Below, one piece after another: positions 33,358 through 47,400 of a stretch of DNA of 64,000 nt (its first letter is position 1; each line of letters begins with the position of its first letter). The stretch comes from Mesotaenium endlicherianum (Eukaryota > Streptophyta > Zygnematophyceae > Zygnematales > Mesotaeniaceae), in NCBI GenBank assembly GCA_009602735.1, contig WELA01003606.1:166187-230186 (forward strand), written 5' to 3'. The notes under the pieces are model-generated. The model saw only the letters and a program-made list of their open reading frames with translations, searched no databases and was not told the DNA's origin. The position numbers were made by a program, and so were the translations under genes.

Positions 33358-36300
33358 AAGCAGTGTATACATCGGGGGGAGGAGGAGGGCGGGACATGAT
33401 CGGCCTCATTGGCGCGGCACAGCTGAGACTGAGAAGAGGGCAATGCCATCGAGCGAGGGATCCATGAGAACATAACAAACCCCCCCCCCCCTCCCTCCCC
33501 TCCACCCTCTTCTTCCTCCTTGGTTGGATGCTTGTAGCGCTTGTGCTGGAAACAGCAGAGCATATGTTGACAGACACTGCCTATGCCCCAGGCCGACTGA
33601 AAGGAGGAGATTTTTCTGGACGCCGTCGTACACCACAAGGAACATTTACCCTGCAAGAGGTAAACCTGTTTGCAACCTGTATCACACGTACGTGCGCATA
33701 TATGATATGCGTCTATACTTATACAAACACCCCGCCCATTTAGCTTGCCTTCCAGCGCGGAATTGAGGGGTACCATGCTGAGCTCGATGCCCGCAAGAAG
33801 GACGGGTCTGTCCGGCAGCATGCGGTTCCGCAAGCGCCGCAGGAGCTCCACGGCCTTCTCGCCCACCCCCTCCTGCACGCCCACCCCGCACCCGCACCCG
33901 CACCCGCACCCACGCCCCGTCACACTCTCCCTCCTCCCCGGGGTGTAAGCACGCACGCACGTACGCACGCACGCACGCTGGCATGCACGCATGCTCGTAT
34001 GCTGGCACGCATGCCTACTCTCAATTCAACCAAGCACCCGCGAGACATGACACCCAGCATGAAACCGGCCACGCCGGATCTACCCACGCCCACAAGACAC
34101 AACACTTGTGCTTTTGCATGCCCACATGGTCCCAAAGAGCCCCGTAGCCCAGCAGGCAACTCTCTGCCACAGCCCTTTGAGCAGCCCCATCACCGCCAAC
34201 CAATGACTCGAGAGGGAAAGGATAGACAGCGGCAGGCAGGCAGGCAGGCATGCAGGCGGGCAGGCAGGTGGGCGAGCGGTCACAAACAGTCACAGACACA
34301 CAGGCAGAGACAGGCACAAGGGGCAGGGGCGACAGGGGGCGAGCACGAGGCAGGCACAGCCAGGCACACACAGACAGGCGGAGACAGGCAATCGGGCAGG
34401 CGGGCAAGCAGCGGGCAGGCGGGTGGGGACGCACGGGCATGCGGAGGGACGAGCAGAGGCGGCGAATCTCGAGCTCCATGCGCTCGATGAGCAGCCGCGT
34501 CTGCTCGTGCACATCCTCCCGGGCAACGGGAGCAGGAACGGCGGGGCTTGTCGCATGGGGAGCACTTGACGCCAGGGGCGCCTCCTTCCCGTCGCCCCGG
34601 GCTCGGGCCAAACTGGCAGGAGCAGGAGGAGGAGCTTCACCAGGCATCCCCTCCTCCTCATCCTCCTCCACCACCACCTTCCCCTTCTCCTTCTCCTCTT
34701 CCTGCGAACCTCCCTTACCAGTGGGTTGGCCCTCTCTCTGTGCTTTGAGCGCAGTCTCACTCTCGAGCCCTCCTCCTCCGGGCTGCTTAGGGATCGGGGC
34801 TGCGACCGCGGTTGCGCTTGCAGCAGCAGCTGCTTCCTGTCCTCCCTCGTCCTCGACCTCCAGACTCTCTGCACCTCACAACACGGCACCGGGCAGGAAC
34901 GCAAGTAAGAGGGGGCAGAAGACGAGCACGAGTGAGAGGAGGGAGGACAACGCAAAGCCCTCCCTCACAGACGGGAGCAGAAGAAACTCATTGGACACAA
35001 CACTTGATCTGCAGCCAGAGAGAGGCCAGAAATGGAGAGAGCAAGTGCGTGATTCCACACATGGCTCTGGCTCTGGCTGAGGCTGAGGCTGAGGCTCAGG
35101 ATGTGGCTGATGAGGTATGCTGCGCGGAAGGGCACCTGGCGGCTGCTCGTGCACGTGTGCTTGTGAAAGTGGCAGCCGCAGCTCCCGCGCCCTGCGCCCG
35201 CGCGACGACATCTCCGGAAAGAGCAAACCCTGTGTGCGCGCGCACGTGCCCCCCTGCTCCTGCCCCTCGGCCTTGCCTCCTTTCTCTCCAGCACCCGCAT
35301 CAGCACCCGCGTGCACGTTTGCATCGCCATCTGCGTCATGAACTTTGAGAGCGGGCGGCTGGCTTGATGCCTCGCTATCATCAGCTTCAGTGCCACCACC
35401 CCCAGCATGAGGCTCTGAGGGAGTGCCAAGTGGAGGCGTCAGAGGACTTGCAGCAGGGATGGCGGCGAACAGTACAGCAGGCTCCAAAAAAGCGCCACGT
35501 GGAGCTGCTTCAGCAACGGCAGGAGCTGTGGCAGGAACTATAGCAGAACCTGAAGGGACTGCCAGCTCAACATGAAGAGCAGGAAGAGCATCAGCAGAGT
35601 GACCACTAGGAGCTTCTGCTGTGACACGCGGCAGGACAGCGAGAGGAGGTCGAGGAGGGGGGAGAGGAGGAGGCAGTTCTGTGCCGAGGCCTGCAAGTAC
35701 AGGTGGCGGCATCTGGGCGGCCCTGTCCCCCGGGCCGCTGTTGTCCTTCCCCACCTCGTCGCCTGCTTTGTCCTGTACTTTTTCTTCGTCTCCTTTCTTT
35801 TTTTCTTCTCCTTCTTTTTCCGTTTCTTCTTCTTCCTCCAGCCGTACTCCTCCAGAGGCTGCCTTTGCTGCTGCAGCTGCCTGCGCTCCTGCAGCCCCTC
35901 CTCCTTCTTCCCTGGCGCCTTCCCTTGCAGGCCCATCCTCTGCAGAAGGAGCTCCAGAGGGTGCTGCTGCATGGCCATGTGGTGCCTCGTCAGCCTCGCC
36001 ACTCAGCCTCAGCCTCTTGCTCGGCCTCCTGTCGCCCCCTCCTGCCTCTACTGCGAGGAGCCTTGGAGAGCCGGGGGGAGCCTCTTTATCTCCCTCTTCT
36101 TCTTCTTCTTCTTCTTCTACTGCTCCTGCTGCTGCTGCTGCAGCTGGTGCTGGTGCTGCGGCGGCAGCAGCGGCGGCAGCGGGAGCGGCGTCGGTGCAGG
36201 AGGAAGCCCCGAGGAGGTATTGGCTCCAAAACGTGCGGGGGGGGAGCACCACAGGAGCAGCCTTCTCGCCTGCACAGCGCTCAAAGAAGCCGCCACCAAC

Positions 36301-37297
36301 CTCCACAACCCCGCGCTTGCCCTCTTGCCGCCACCTGTCACGCTCTCCTGCGCTCCCCGTCGCGCCGAAGCTGAGCGCCCGGTCAACAAGGGCCCTAGTC
36401 AGCGTCCTGTGCAAGTTTCCCCCTCCTCCTCCTCCTGCCCCTCCTTGTTGCAGCACGTGTAGAGCTATACCGGAGGCCTCGCCTGCTCCGTCATGCATCC
36501 CGCAGCACAGAAGCGCATTCTGCTCAGGTGGGGCCCTACCAGGGGCCGCCCCGTTTGGCTGCTCCCCGCTCCCTGCCTCTGTCCTTGGCCTGGGCCCTGC
36601 TGCCTCCCGCTCACCCTCCTCGGCTGGCAAGGGACGAGCGTACAGCTCCGGGAGTCCCCACTGGAGCAGGCTCTGACAAGCAGCCAGGAGGTAATGCTCA
36701 CCACTGCCGCTGCTGTTGCCGCTGCTGCCGCCGCTCTGGCAGTACAGCATGAGAGCGCGCGCCGCCCTGATCTGAGCAGCGAGTGGTGCTCGCGTGCTGG
36801 GGCTCCCGTCAGGTGGCGCTGCTTCCTTGCCGCTTGGGGAAAGCCCCGGGGAAGAAGCGGGATGCTGGCTGGATGCCACCTGGATCTGCCCCGCATGCCC
36901 ACCCTGCTGCTGCTGCTGCTGCTGGTGCCGCTGCTGATGCCCAGTCTCACCCCCCTGCCGGCTCCTTCTGGCGGCCTCGTTGTCAGATTGCCCCCTTTGG
37001 CTGGGCCCAGATAAAGCTGCATCAGCAGGTGGGGGCGTGGGGCCGGTTCCGGAAAAAGAGGAGGGGGACAGCTGCTGCGCCAGCAGTCTCTCTTCTGCAG
37101 TGCCGCGCGTGAAGAGGCGAAGGACGGACACCGCACGCTCACGCGGATGCGTCACTCGAAAGATCGTCTGCCCCCACCCAACAAGTCACAAGTCAGACCA
37201 ACCCTGCCCCGCATGCAAACGCGCCTCGCCTTCAAACGAGTGCACACATGTACATATACGTGAGTGCGCGCGAGCGCGTATGTATGTGTGTATGTGC

Positions 37298-37349
<52 letters not shown>

Positions 37350-38412
37350 GAGTGTGCACGCGTGGACGCGGGAGCGTGTGTTGCTCGTGTAAAATTGCAA
37401 ATAAGATTCTGTATGTCCTTTCACGTCAAGAAGCAGATGCTCATACGTGGGCAGAACAGCTGGGCGGATCACCATCACCCGCCCGGCCAGCTTACCTCTC
37501 TGTCGGCCTCCAAGTCAAGGGAGGAGTCGAAGAGCACAACGGTATCGATGTCAGAGGCCCCCACTCCCCACCTGCACGCCTCCGGCGAGCTCAGCACAAC
37601 CCAGCAGCCGGCAAAAAGGGGAGCGTTCTTCTTCTTCTGCTGCTGCTGTTGGACGGTCTCGCGCGCACACTCCAAGGACTGGCTGCTCCTCAGGCGCACT
37701 ACGTCCATGGAGGATGGGAACCTGCGGCGCAGATACGTCTCCAGCATGGCTCTCACGGACGCCAGCTGTTGCCAACCACCCCACACGCACCACGGGCCAA
37801 TATCAGCAGAAAGAGGGGGCCGCAACATAAGCTGGATTGATCGGGTGGGCTCGTGTGAATCGCATGCTGTCTGGGAGATGACGTTGCAATGGGGGACAGT
37901 TTTACTGCACGACCAGAAAGAAACGAAGGAGGTAGACGAGCAGGAAAAGGAGGAGCAGCAGCAGCAGGAGGAGGAGAAGGAGAAAAAAGGAGCAGGAGGA
38001 GAAGGAGGACAAGGAAAGTAAAAGGGGACAAGAGGAGGGAAAGCAAATACGTAAGAAGGAAAAAAAAAGGGATGTGGGGAAGAAGAAGAGAAGGAAGGTT
38101 GAAGATTCTGACCTGGCTGATGATGAGGACCTTGCGGGGCGACGACAACGACGACGACGGGGAGGAGGAGCAAAGGGAGCGCGCTAGAATGGAGTCCAGC
38201 ACCCGCAGCTTGCCACCGGCGTGCACCATGCGCCGCACGCTGCCCTCGCCCACAGGGAAAGCAGCAGCTGCTGCCACTGCTGCTGCAGCTGATGTCGGCT
38301 CCTCGTTAAAGCTTGCCGCCAGGCCCTCCTCCACCAAGTATGGATGCCCGCAGCACTGCCCCACCCATGGCCCACTTCCGACAACGTCACACCCCGACGC
38401 ACGTGGGTGCAG

Positions 38413-38443
<31 letters not shown>

Positions 38444-41400
38444 GGCGAGCATGCACGTGCACACACGTCGTGCACGTGTGTGATGACACGTGGTCCTTAT
38501 AGTACTCCTGTCAAAGCCGGTCGCAGACCATGCCCTCCGACTCTTCCAGAACGTACACGTGGCGAATTTTCAGTTGGCGACCACCCTGACCCCAGAGACG
38601 GGAAGGGCATAGGTGAGGCATAGGGACGTGGAAACACAAGTACCGTGCGCGCATGCCATGCTTCAGCACGTTGCTCCTCAGCCACCTGCCCGAGTGCGCG
38701 CGAGCGCGCCCATGTACGCACCTATTTCTGAGCAAAAGCACGTAGCAAGAGCAGCTTACATGCAACAACACAGACAAGCGCAACATTGCCAGCAAAAAGG
38801 AGCTCATTTCCCCCTCCATCTCAGAAACCTTCTCTGCCAGGGGAGGGGCTGGGGGGCCGGTGCTCACACCCTCCCTCATCCTGGAAAGAGTATGGCAAGG
38901 TCGTGGTGCATAGCCAGCTGGCACAAGTGTGTGTCAGGTACCTTGAGGAGGTGCAGAAGAACGTCGTGGAGGGTGACGCCCTGCGCCGATCGCCCGCTCG
39001 CTTCCATCAGCACTTCTGCGTGCTTCTCCAAAATAGCCCTGCACCCACAAGAGTGAGAAGGTGGAGCGCCCCCCCCCCCCCCACAAGAGGTGGTGGGTAA
39101 GACATGATGCATCTGCAACATGGGCCCGCCAAAACGGAGGAGAGCGGTAGGGGGGGAGGGGAGGGGGTGGGGAGAGAAAGGAGGGGGCCCAACAAGCTGC
39201 CGTGTTGAGCACAATGCAGCAGACGGCGGCGACGACAACGGCACAATGCACCACCAGCTCTTCCTTCGATTTGCTTGAAGCGGGAGAGCACCTGACAGGT
39301 GGCATCAGTGAAAGCTGCTGACGTCGTTCACGGCTTTGTTCAGCACAAGAGAGAAAGAGTGAGCGCACCCGGCAGGTGCTTATGGTGAAGCTGAGTTCGC
39401 GCGTGAGACTGGCCTACAGGGCAAAGGGGGCTAAGGGGGCAAAGCTAGGGTTCAGGATATGGTGGGTGGGTACCTGTAGCAGGCAGCTTGGTATGTCGTC
39501 AGATCGGCTCCAACCCACGCCTCCCAAAACGCCGGGATCTGGGTGGTGGTGGTGGGGACCACGTCCTTGAACGTCCGCCGCAGGTACACATCCCAGAGGG
39601 AGCCCCCGCCGCCAGCTAGCTCGGGAGTCTTGTCCCTCCTGCCCCCAAGGAGCCTGCTGCTGTGCCTGCTCCACGGCATTGCCGCCGGCGCTGGTGCTGG
39701 CGCTAATCCTGATGGAGAGGAGGACGAGCCAGCAAGAGGCAGGGGCTCAGGAACCCCTATGAAGAGTGCCAGGTCGCGTCGGGCAGCTTCCTCGTCCTGC
39801 AGGTCGAGCACACGCGCTTCCACGCCAAAGAGTGAGTGCGCAAATGGATCCCGACACTTAGACAGTCGTACGCCTGCACAAGCTGAATGGCTCAGAAAGG
39901 CCATCTTCTGCAGCCACCCAAAGGACCACGTGGGCTGCTGCTGCTGCGAGATACAACTCCCACCTATACCGGCAGGATGGCGGGACCTGCCTATTGCTTT
40001 CCTGGAGAAGGCAGTCTCTGGAATTTGACAACAGCCTAGCCTACCTATCTAGGTAAGGTGAGAACGTAGCAGCACCAGCACCCCTGACTGTTGCATGTAC
40101 GTTGGGAAGGAAGCAAGCGCATGCACCACAGAACCAACGCACTGCAATTGGTCGGCGATATTTGCGCGGTTGCCAGGGCCATGGCCACACGCTCATCTCT
40201 TCCTCGTAGCCCAAAAATCTATGAGATTCTCAATTACGCACGAGTGTCATGTCAAGCATGCATTCATGCGTGCACAGGAGGCAGCTACGCCTGCTGCGTG
40301 GAAGTGGGAAGGGGGGGGGGAGGGGGAAAGCGGAAACTCACGGAGCAAGGGAAGGGAGTGAGGAAGAGGCGGAAGGGGGCCAGCAGCGCGCCAAATGTCG
40401 GCTCCACAAAGCCCTGCAGCGGCCGGGCGGCGCTCTCCTGCACCACCACGGCCTGCCACCTGTGCGACTGAAGTGCAGCCATGCCCTGATGAGCCATTTC
40501 ACAGAGGAGAGAGAGAGACGAAGGCACGACACGCGTCCGGCGGCTGATTAGAGCGCGAGGGCAGCAGGAGGCCCGGCTCCCCAGCGCATTATACAAGCAC
40601 CAAAGAGCTTCGCTTCCACAGAGCCCCGTAGAGCATGTGTGAGTGCGTGCCTGGCGTGCGCTCTCACACACACATACAGACGGGATGTGGACCACAAGGA
40701 CACAAGCATACAGCTGCACGCACGCGTACGAGCGTGCTGCGTTGTATGGCCGATAGCCAAACCAGCAGCTGCGCACTTGCAATCGCAGAACACACTCTCT
40801 AGCCGGCACACACACACACACAGCACACACTCCAGTGCAAATGTACACATACATGCAGGCCCACGTGCGTACCCACAGAGAGCCTGCCTGTCGCCTGCCT
40901 GCCTGCCGGCCCTAGTCCACGCCCGAACAGCCGTGAGTGCTCACCAGCAGCCACGGCTGGCTTTACCTCCCTCCACCCCCGCCACCGGCAGGCAGCAGAG
41001 AAATCAACCAGCCATTCTGCCTGCAATGCCACAAACCGCAACTGCTACAGCCACTGCTTGCTACATGCACAGTCAGGAGTGCGAAAACTAGACGCATCTT
41101 GTGCACAACCTACTTTCCCCATTACCAACTGCAAATTAATTGGCTTTCCCCCTCGCCTTCCCCTGGACTTGCGGGGGGGCTATGCAGCATACCCTGAGGG
41201 CTGCGCCATGCGCCGCAAGCACAACGCGACAGCTGGCAGCAGCAGCCGCAGCAGACGGGAGATCTTCGCGCACGGCGGTGGCCAGCGCCTCGTCGTCCGC
41301 GTCCTCGTCGAGCGACACCAGGCTGACACCTGGCGAGAGCTCCGCAAACTTGCGCTCCCAGCTGGCGAGCACGCCCTCGTTGGGCACCAGCAGCAGCACC

Positions 41401-44400
41401 GAGCGAGGGCCAGCCGCCGCCGCCCCAGCAGCAGCACCAGCAGCGGGCGTGGGCCTGGTGGGCCTGGCCCTTGCCGCAGGCGCCAGCGACGAGATGAAGC
41501 TGACGACCACAGCCTTGCTGCCCTGCACCCCCCCAGCACCCGCCCGGCCCCACAATGGGCACACGTGCGTGGATGGTCAAGGCACAAGAGAAGCTGCCAC
41601 TCTGCAGCCGCCACGGCCGCAGCAGCAGCAGCAGCAGCGCCGTTTCCGAACCCCCCAGCGTCCAGTACCACCCAGCCCCCGCAAGAGGCGCATGGGCATG
41701 AACCCCCTCATTGTGGCAGAGGGGAAGGGGGCTTCACAGACAGCGATGTGAGCGCCGGAAACGCCGCCAGCTCAAGCAGTTGCCGTGCAAAAATGCGTGA
41801 TTCTCTATCCTAACGCAACTCCTCTCATCTCCCTCGGGAGCATGACATAACTATGAACACGCTGCCACACTCCCGGATTCTTTCTTCTGCGACCGAGCGG
41901 GAAAAAGCATCATCCATGCTGCCACAAGAGAGACATGGCGCGTAGAGAGGAGAGCAGGAAAGGCACCACCAGCAGGGCAGGAAGGAGGAGGGGGGGAGGG
42001 GTGTGACTTCTGATGCATGGCATGTATAAGGCCGTTCCTCAACTCCTGGCTCGGGCGAGGACAGCTGAGGCATATCTTCCAAGAGTGGGTGAGAGGAGGC
42101 GCACTCACGAGGCCTGCTGCGTCGGCAAAGACAGCCCCCCTCCTGTGCTCTCGCAGGCAGCGCAGCAGCCACTCCCGCGCCGCCACCTGGTGCTCCCTCA
42201 GCCCATGGGGATGCTCTTCTGACGACGGCGAGCCCTGCATGCATCCAGCAGAGGAAGAAGCGGAAGCGGAGAGACGGAGAGAAATCTCATGACTGTCAGC
42301 TTCACTGACCCATCTTTCTGACAGAGAAAATATATCTATCTTCCTCTAGCTCCCCGATTGCGTGTGAGTGTGTGTGTGGGTGTGTCAGCGTGTGTGCTTA
42401 GGCATGCTACAGAGAGCGCACACCGACCGGCGGGCCAGACTGGCTGGCCGCCGCCTGCAGAGAGGGCGCTTCTCTCCCTGCAGCCCTCCCACCCACCCCC
42501 CTCTGCCACAGACGGGCCCCACTCCATACTGCTGGATGATGCTACCTCAGGCAGAGAAGTGGTGAGGGTGCAGGGCCCCACCCCACCCCACCCCAGGAAC
42601 CTGGGAGGAGGCAAAGGAGGATCTGCAGAGAAGGTCGATGCGTTGGGGGCACCAGCTGGTCAGGCTCCAGCCTCATTCAAAGGGGTGCGATCTCCCCGTC
42701 AGAGCCTCGCCGCTCTCCCCCACCTTCTCACAGGGCTGCCTGGCATCGATCAGGTGTGCGTGAGTCGCAAGTCTTATGTTTGTCCACACACTCTGTGCGC
42801 ACCTTTGCAACGCAGCCGCGCACATACAAAGCAGCCGAGGGCGTCCGCGTGCATATGTGCGTAAGTGCATGCGTGCACGCGTGCATGTGCCCACATCATG
42901 CCGCAGACGCGCACGAGGAACAAAACGGAGCAGAGGAAAGCCGAAAAGCATCACACGAACCTCTCCCTCCCTCATCCCTCCCTCTCACCTCCAGAAGCGC
43001 GTGATGGAGGGCCCTGCTGCTGCTGCTGCCGCTGAGCCTGCCGCCTGCTGCGTCGTCCAGAGCCTGGCAGTGGGCGGCAGCCAGGGCCCGCCGGCCCTCG
43101 GGAGTGGCAAAGACGCCTGAGTCCTTGGGCTCCCACGTGCACTTGCGCCTGCCCAGCCGCTTCCATTTCACAAGCCTGCGTGGCGCTCGCATACAGCCAT
43201 GACAACGCCTCACCCCAACACATGCACGCATGATACACCCCCCCCCCCTCTCCCCCCCAACCATACAGAGACACTGAGTAACGGCCTTCCTGAGAAGGGA
43301 AGAGATAGCAGGAGGCAAGGGCCACCGAGGGGAGACAGGCCGCAAGAGCATGCAACACATTAAGACACACGCCAAAGACACACACTCTCTCCGCCTCCCC
43401 TTCCCTTCTCTCCCTCCCACCCCCCCTCCTCCCTCCCTCCCTCCCTCGCTCCCTCCCTCACTCACTCACACACATACACGCTTACACATAAGGCAAGGAA
43501 ATGACCACACACGTACACAGCACATACATGCTCACATGACAGGCGCACAGACACACACGCACAGACAGGTACAGTGGCAGACAACCACTCACAGCTCTTC
43601 GCCACATCTCCAGGCCCGTCCTCGGCCGCTTACGCCCATGTTGGGCGGCATTGTCTTGCGCTGCTCCAAGATGCGCTCTGGCTGCGCCCACTCCTGTCTG
43701 AACAAGGGGGCCTGTACACACACACCCACCCACACACATACACATACACACACACACACACGGAGGAAACACTCCCGCCGACACACACACACGCACGCGC
43801 ACAAGCGTGCAGATGAAAAAATACCAACAAACAGGCAAGCACGAACGCACGAGTATGAACACATGTACAGATGCACAAACACGTACAGCTCAGCACACAG
43901 GACACATGTCGGGCCCCCACTCGAGTCAAGGTCTCAAGAAACGCCGCCAGCACCTACGTGGATTCCAACCACCCGCACAGGTTGCCGCTGCTAAGAAGTA
44001 AACATTGACGACTGCTCTTGAGCACTTAAGAGATTCTTTGCAATGAATCATGATCGGCACAAAGTGAAGGTGCTCAGCACCCAACTTCTGACAACTCCAA
44101 GTCTTGCTATTTGTTTTACGATTGGGCAGTTCCGGTGGCACTCGTCATGGAGTATCTGAATGAGGTGTGATGGCACGAGACACAGAGACGATGAAATAAT
44201 TCTGAAGCAACAAGCAGCTATAACTAATACTCTTCCTTCCCACAACCAGCAAGTCGGTCCAAGCTATACCCCACGCATGTCAGCACTTCAGTTGACATCT
44301 CAAGGGATAGCTGGAGAACCTTCGTCCCTTCCCGCACTGCTGTTAGAAGAGATACTAGCAGGAAACCAACCCAAAACAGTAGGATGCTTTTGTAGCAGCA

Positions 44401-47400
44401 AACCAACACAAACAGACACACACACACACACATACACACGACTCAGTTCCTCCTCGTCCTCCTACTCCTCCTATGACAGCTAACCAACTGGCGGTAGAAG
44501 CAGCAGGAGTAGGAGGTATACCTTCCCCAGATCCACCCTCTCCAAGTAGCGCGCCAGCCGGCGGGGGCAGCGCGCTCGCAGAAAGGTCTCGTCTACCCAC
44601 GCGTTGTGCACGTGGGAGAGTCCCCTCCACTTCACATAATACTCCCACTCGCCTCCGCTCCCCCATTCTGCCTCATCATCATCATCCTCGTCGTGGTCAT
44701 CATTGTCTCGCCCCGGGGCCGCAGCAGCAGCCCTCTTGCCAGCTGGGCTACTTCTGGCGCTGGCGCTCGCGTCCACAGGCGAGCTCCTGCCGCCACCTGG
44801 CAGGGCCAGCTCTCGTCCCACGACGCCGCCTCCTGTCAACGGCCCCTCCTTGGTTCCCGCGGCTCCTATGTGGCCGATCCATCCCCGCCCCCCAATGGAG
44901 TCGCTTGCCCTAACCCCCCCTGCAGCTCCTGCTCGCGCTCCTGCAGGCTCTTCCTTCTCCTCCCCCTCCTTCCCCTCGTCGTCATCGTCGTCCTCATCAT
45001 CAAACTCCACAGTCACAACCTCCGGCAGGGAGTCCTCCTCCTCCTCCTCCTCCTCCTCCTTCTCCTCCTCCTCCTCTCCCTCTGCCTCGTCAATGTCCAT
45101 GGGGTCGTGTGCGTCGCCACCTCGTGCTTCTGTACTCCCGCCTCGGCACTGCGAGGTATCCCCGCCACCTGGCACGGCATCTGCCGTCGGAACCTTGCGA
45201 GCCTCTACTCTACTACCACCTGTCGCCGTGCCGTCTACCCTGCCACCAGGCCCCAGAGGAGGTGGAAGAACTGCTCCCCCCCCCACGCGCCGTCTGTTCC
45301 AGATGGATTCCACGATGTTACTCACTGAGTTGGGGCCCTCCAGGATGCGCTTGTGGCGACACTTGTCGCAGAACCAGGAGCCCTCTGGAGCCTTGAGCAG
45401 CGGGGGCACCAGACAGTAGAGGTGGTACGTGCCGTGGCACCCCTGCCCGTCGCAGACGCTGCTCCCCCCTCCCCCCCCCCAGCCCACCATCGCGATACCA
45501 CGTCATAACCCCAACCACCAGTAGCAGCAAGCAGCAAGCGGCAGGAGCATGAGCAGCAGCAGCAGAGGAGGAGAGGAGCAAGAGCAGGAGGAGCAGAAGG
45601 GGAGTAGGAGCAGGAGCAAAAGGGAGAAGTTTTGAAGGGGGTCTGTTTGGGGACCTCATGGTTGTGGAGGAGGCACGCATTTTGTGCCATGTGGCAACGG
45701 CAAGGGGTGCATTGGCTTTAGCCACAAAGGAAGGTCAAATCACGCTCACACACGCCAATCGTGCAGGGATGGCAGACCAACCACAGCAGACATGCAAATG
45801 AACAAAGAGTCTCCTCTCCCTCGTGCCCCCAGCAGATGGGTCACCCCACCTACACTCACGCGCTCATATGACGGGCTGGCAGCATCCATCATTGACATCA
45901 TGGCAAGGTGGAGGAAGGAAGGAGGAGAAGGAGGTGGACAGGAACGAGGAGCAGCAGGAAGGGGAGGAGAGGGAGAGGAGGAGTGAGAGAGTAGGAGGAT
46001 GAGGAGGACAAGGGAGGAGGAAGACGAGAAAGAGGAGGAGGAGGAGGAGAAAGGGAGGAAGACAAGGAAAAGGAGGAGGAGGACAAGGGAGGAGGAAGAC
46101 AAGCAAAAGGAGGAGGAGGACAAGGGAGGAGTGAGGCGGCAGCGCTCACATGAGGTCGCCGCCCTCCATGCACGTCAGGCAGTCGTCGCGCTCGTTCTCC
46201 GCGCCCTCCCTGTCCTGATCCTCCCAGTCCACCACCGAGTGCCTCCTCCTCCGCCTCCTCCTCCTGCTGCTGCTACTCCTGCCGCCGCCACCTCCACCGC
46301 CGCCCGTGTGCCGCCCAGCCACATGCGGCCGCAGTGCCTTCTCGCCCTCAATTTCATCCTCCTCCTCCTCGTCCTTGTCATCCTCCTCGTCGTCCTCGTC
46401 ATCATCCCCGCCCTCTGTTTCGCTCTCGTCCTCCCAATCCCCGGGCAAGATGTCCAGCAATTGTGGGACCCCTCCCAACTCGGAATCAGAGCCAGACTCC
46501 AACTCGCAAGCGGTGGCAGCGGCGGCTGTCGCAGGAGTGCCTGTGGCAGCACAAGTGGGAGTGGCGGCAGCGGCAGCAGGGGCAGCACCCTCGCCATCAG
46601 AGGAGAGCTCAACGAGCAGCGCCCTACAGCTGAGCTCATGCGCGGTGCCCCCCGACTGACTCCTGACACTGCCGTTGGCTCTTCTCCTCTTGGCCCCTCC
46701 ACTGAGAGGAGGAGACGAGCTCTTGGCCCGGTCCCCAGCCGGCAGTGCTTGCCTGTCGCTGTCCTGCTCCCCCTCCTCATCATCATCGTCATCGTCACGC
46801 GGGGGCGGAGAGCGAAGCGGCAGCGGCTGGGCCCGGGTCTGGGGCTGAGATGAGTGCTCAAGGATCTCCCTCATCTTCCTCTTCTTCTCCCTGCTCTTGT
46901 TCACCACATCAGTGGGGATGATAACTCCACCGCTCGTGCCCTTGCCCTTCACGGGTGCCTCCCTCTCTCCCCCCTTGTGCTCTCCCCCTTGGTGCCCGTT
47001 CTCACTGGCGTGGCCGTTGCCTTCTGCTCGACCCCCACCCGCTGCCCAAGAGCCTGGCAGCATGCTGGAAGGGCTACCAGAGAGCACCACTCTCTTTCTC
47101 AGAGTGCTCTTCTTCAGCGGAGACGAGCGAGGAGGAGCAGGAGGAGTAGAACGAGCAACAGCAGCAGCAGCAGCAGTAGCAGCAGGAGGAGAGGGAGCAG
47201 GAGGAGGGACCTCCAGTGGCACTCCCCTGTCCCCACCCCCACCCCCGCCTTCACTACCACCCCTACCCCCACCAGCACCGCCGCCACTTGTCGGCACAGG
47301 CAGCCCATACGGCACAGCACCCGGAGAGCCGTTGCCAGCTGGTGCTGTCCCATTTCCCAGCTTTGAAGTGCCATTCCTGCAGTCGACCAGCCTGCCACCT

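Noticed and set aside
33072-33992. Minus-strand frame with long His-Thr repeats (306 codons)
   Set aside because: The His-Thr run is a (CA)n microsatellite in an intron. Only 33774-33872 within it is accepted as an exon (exon 16).
31272-37020. Many long plus-strand frames (100-350 codons) opposite the MOM1-like exons
   Set aside because: They are mirror frames of GC-rich, low-complexity minus-strand exons. They encode only Pro/Ser/Leu/Arg runs, show no domain, and conflict with the phase-consistent minus-strand exon chain.
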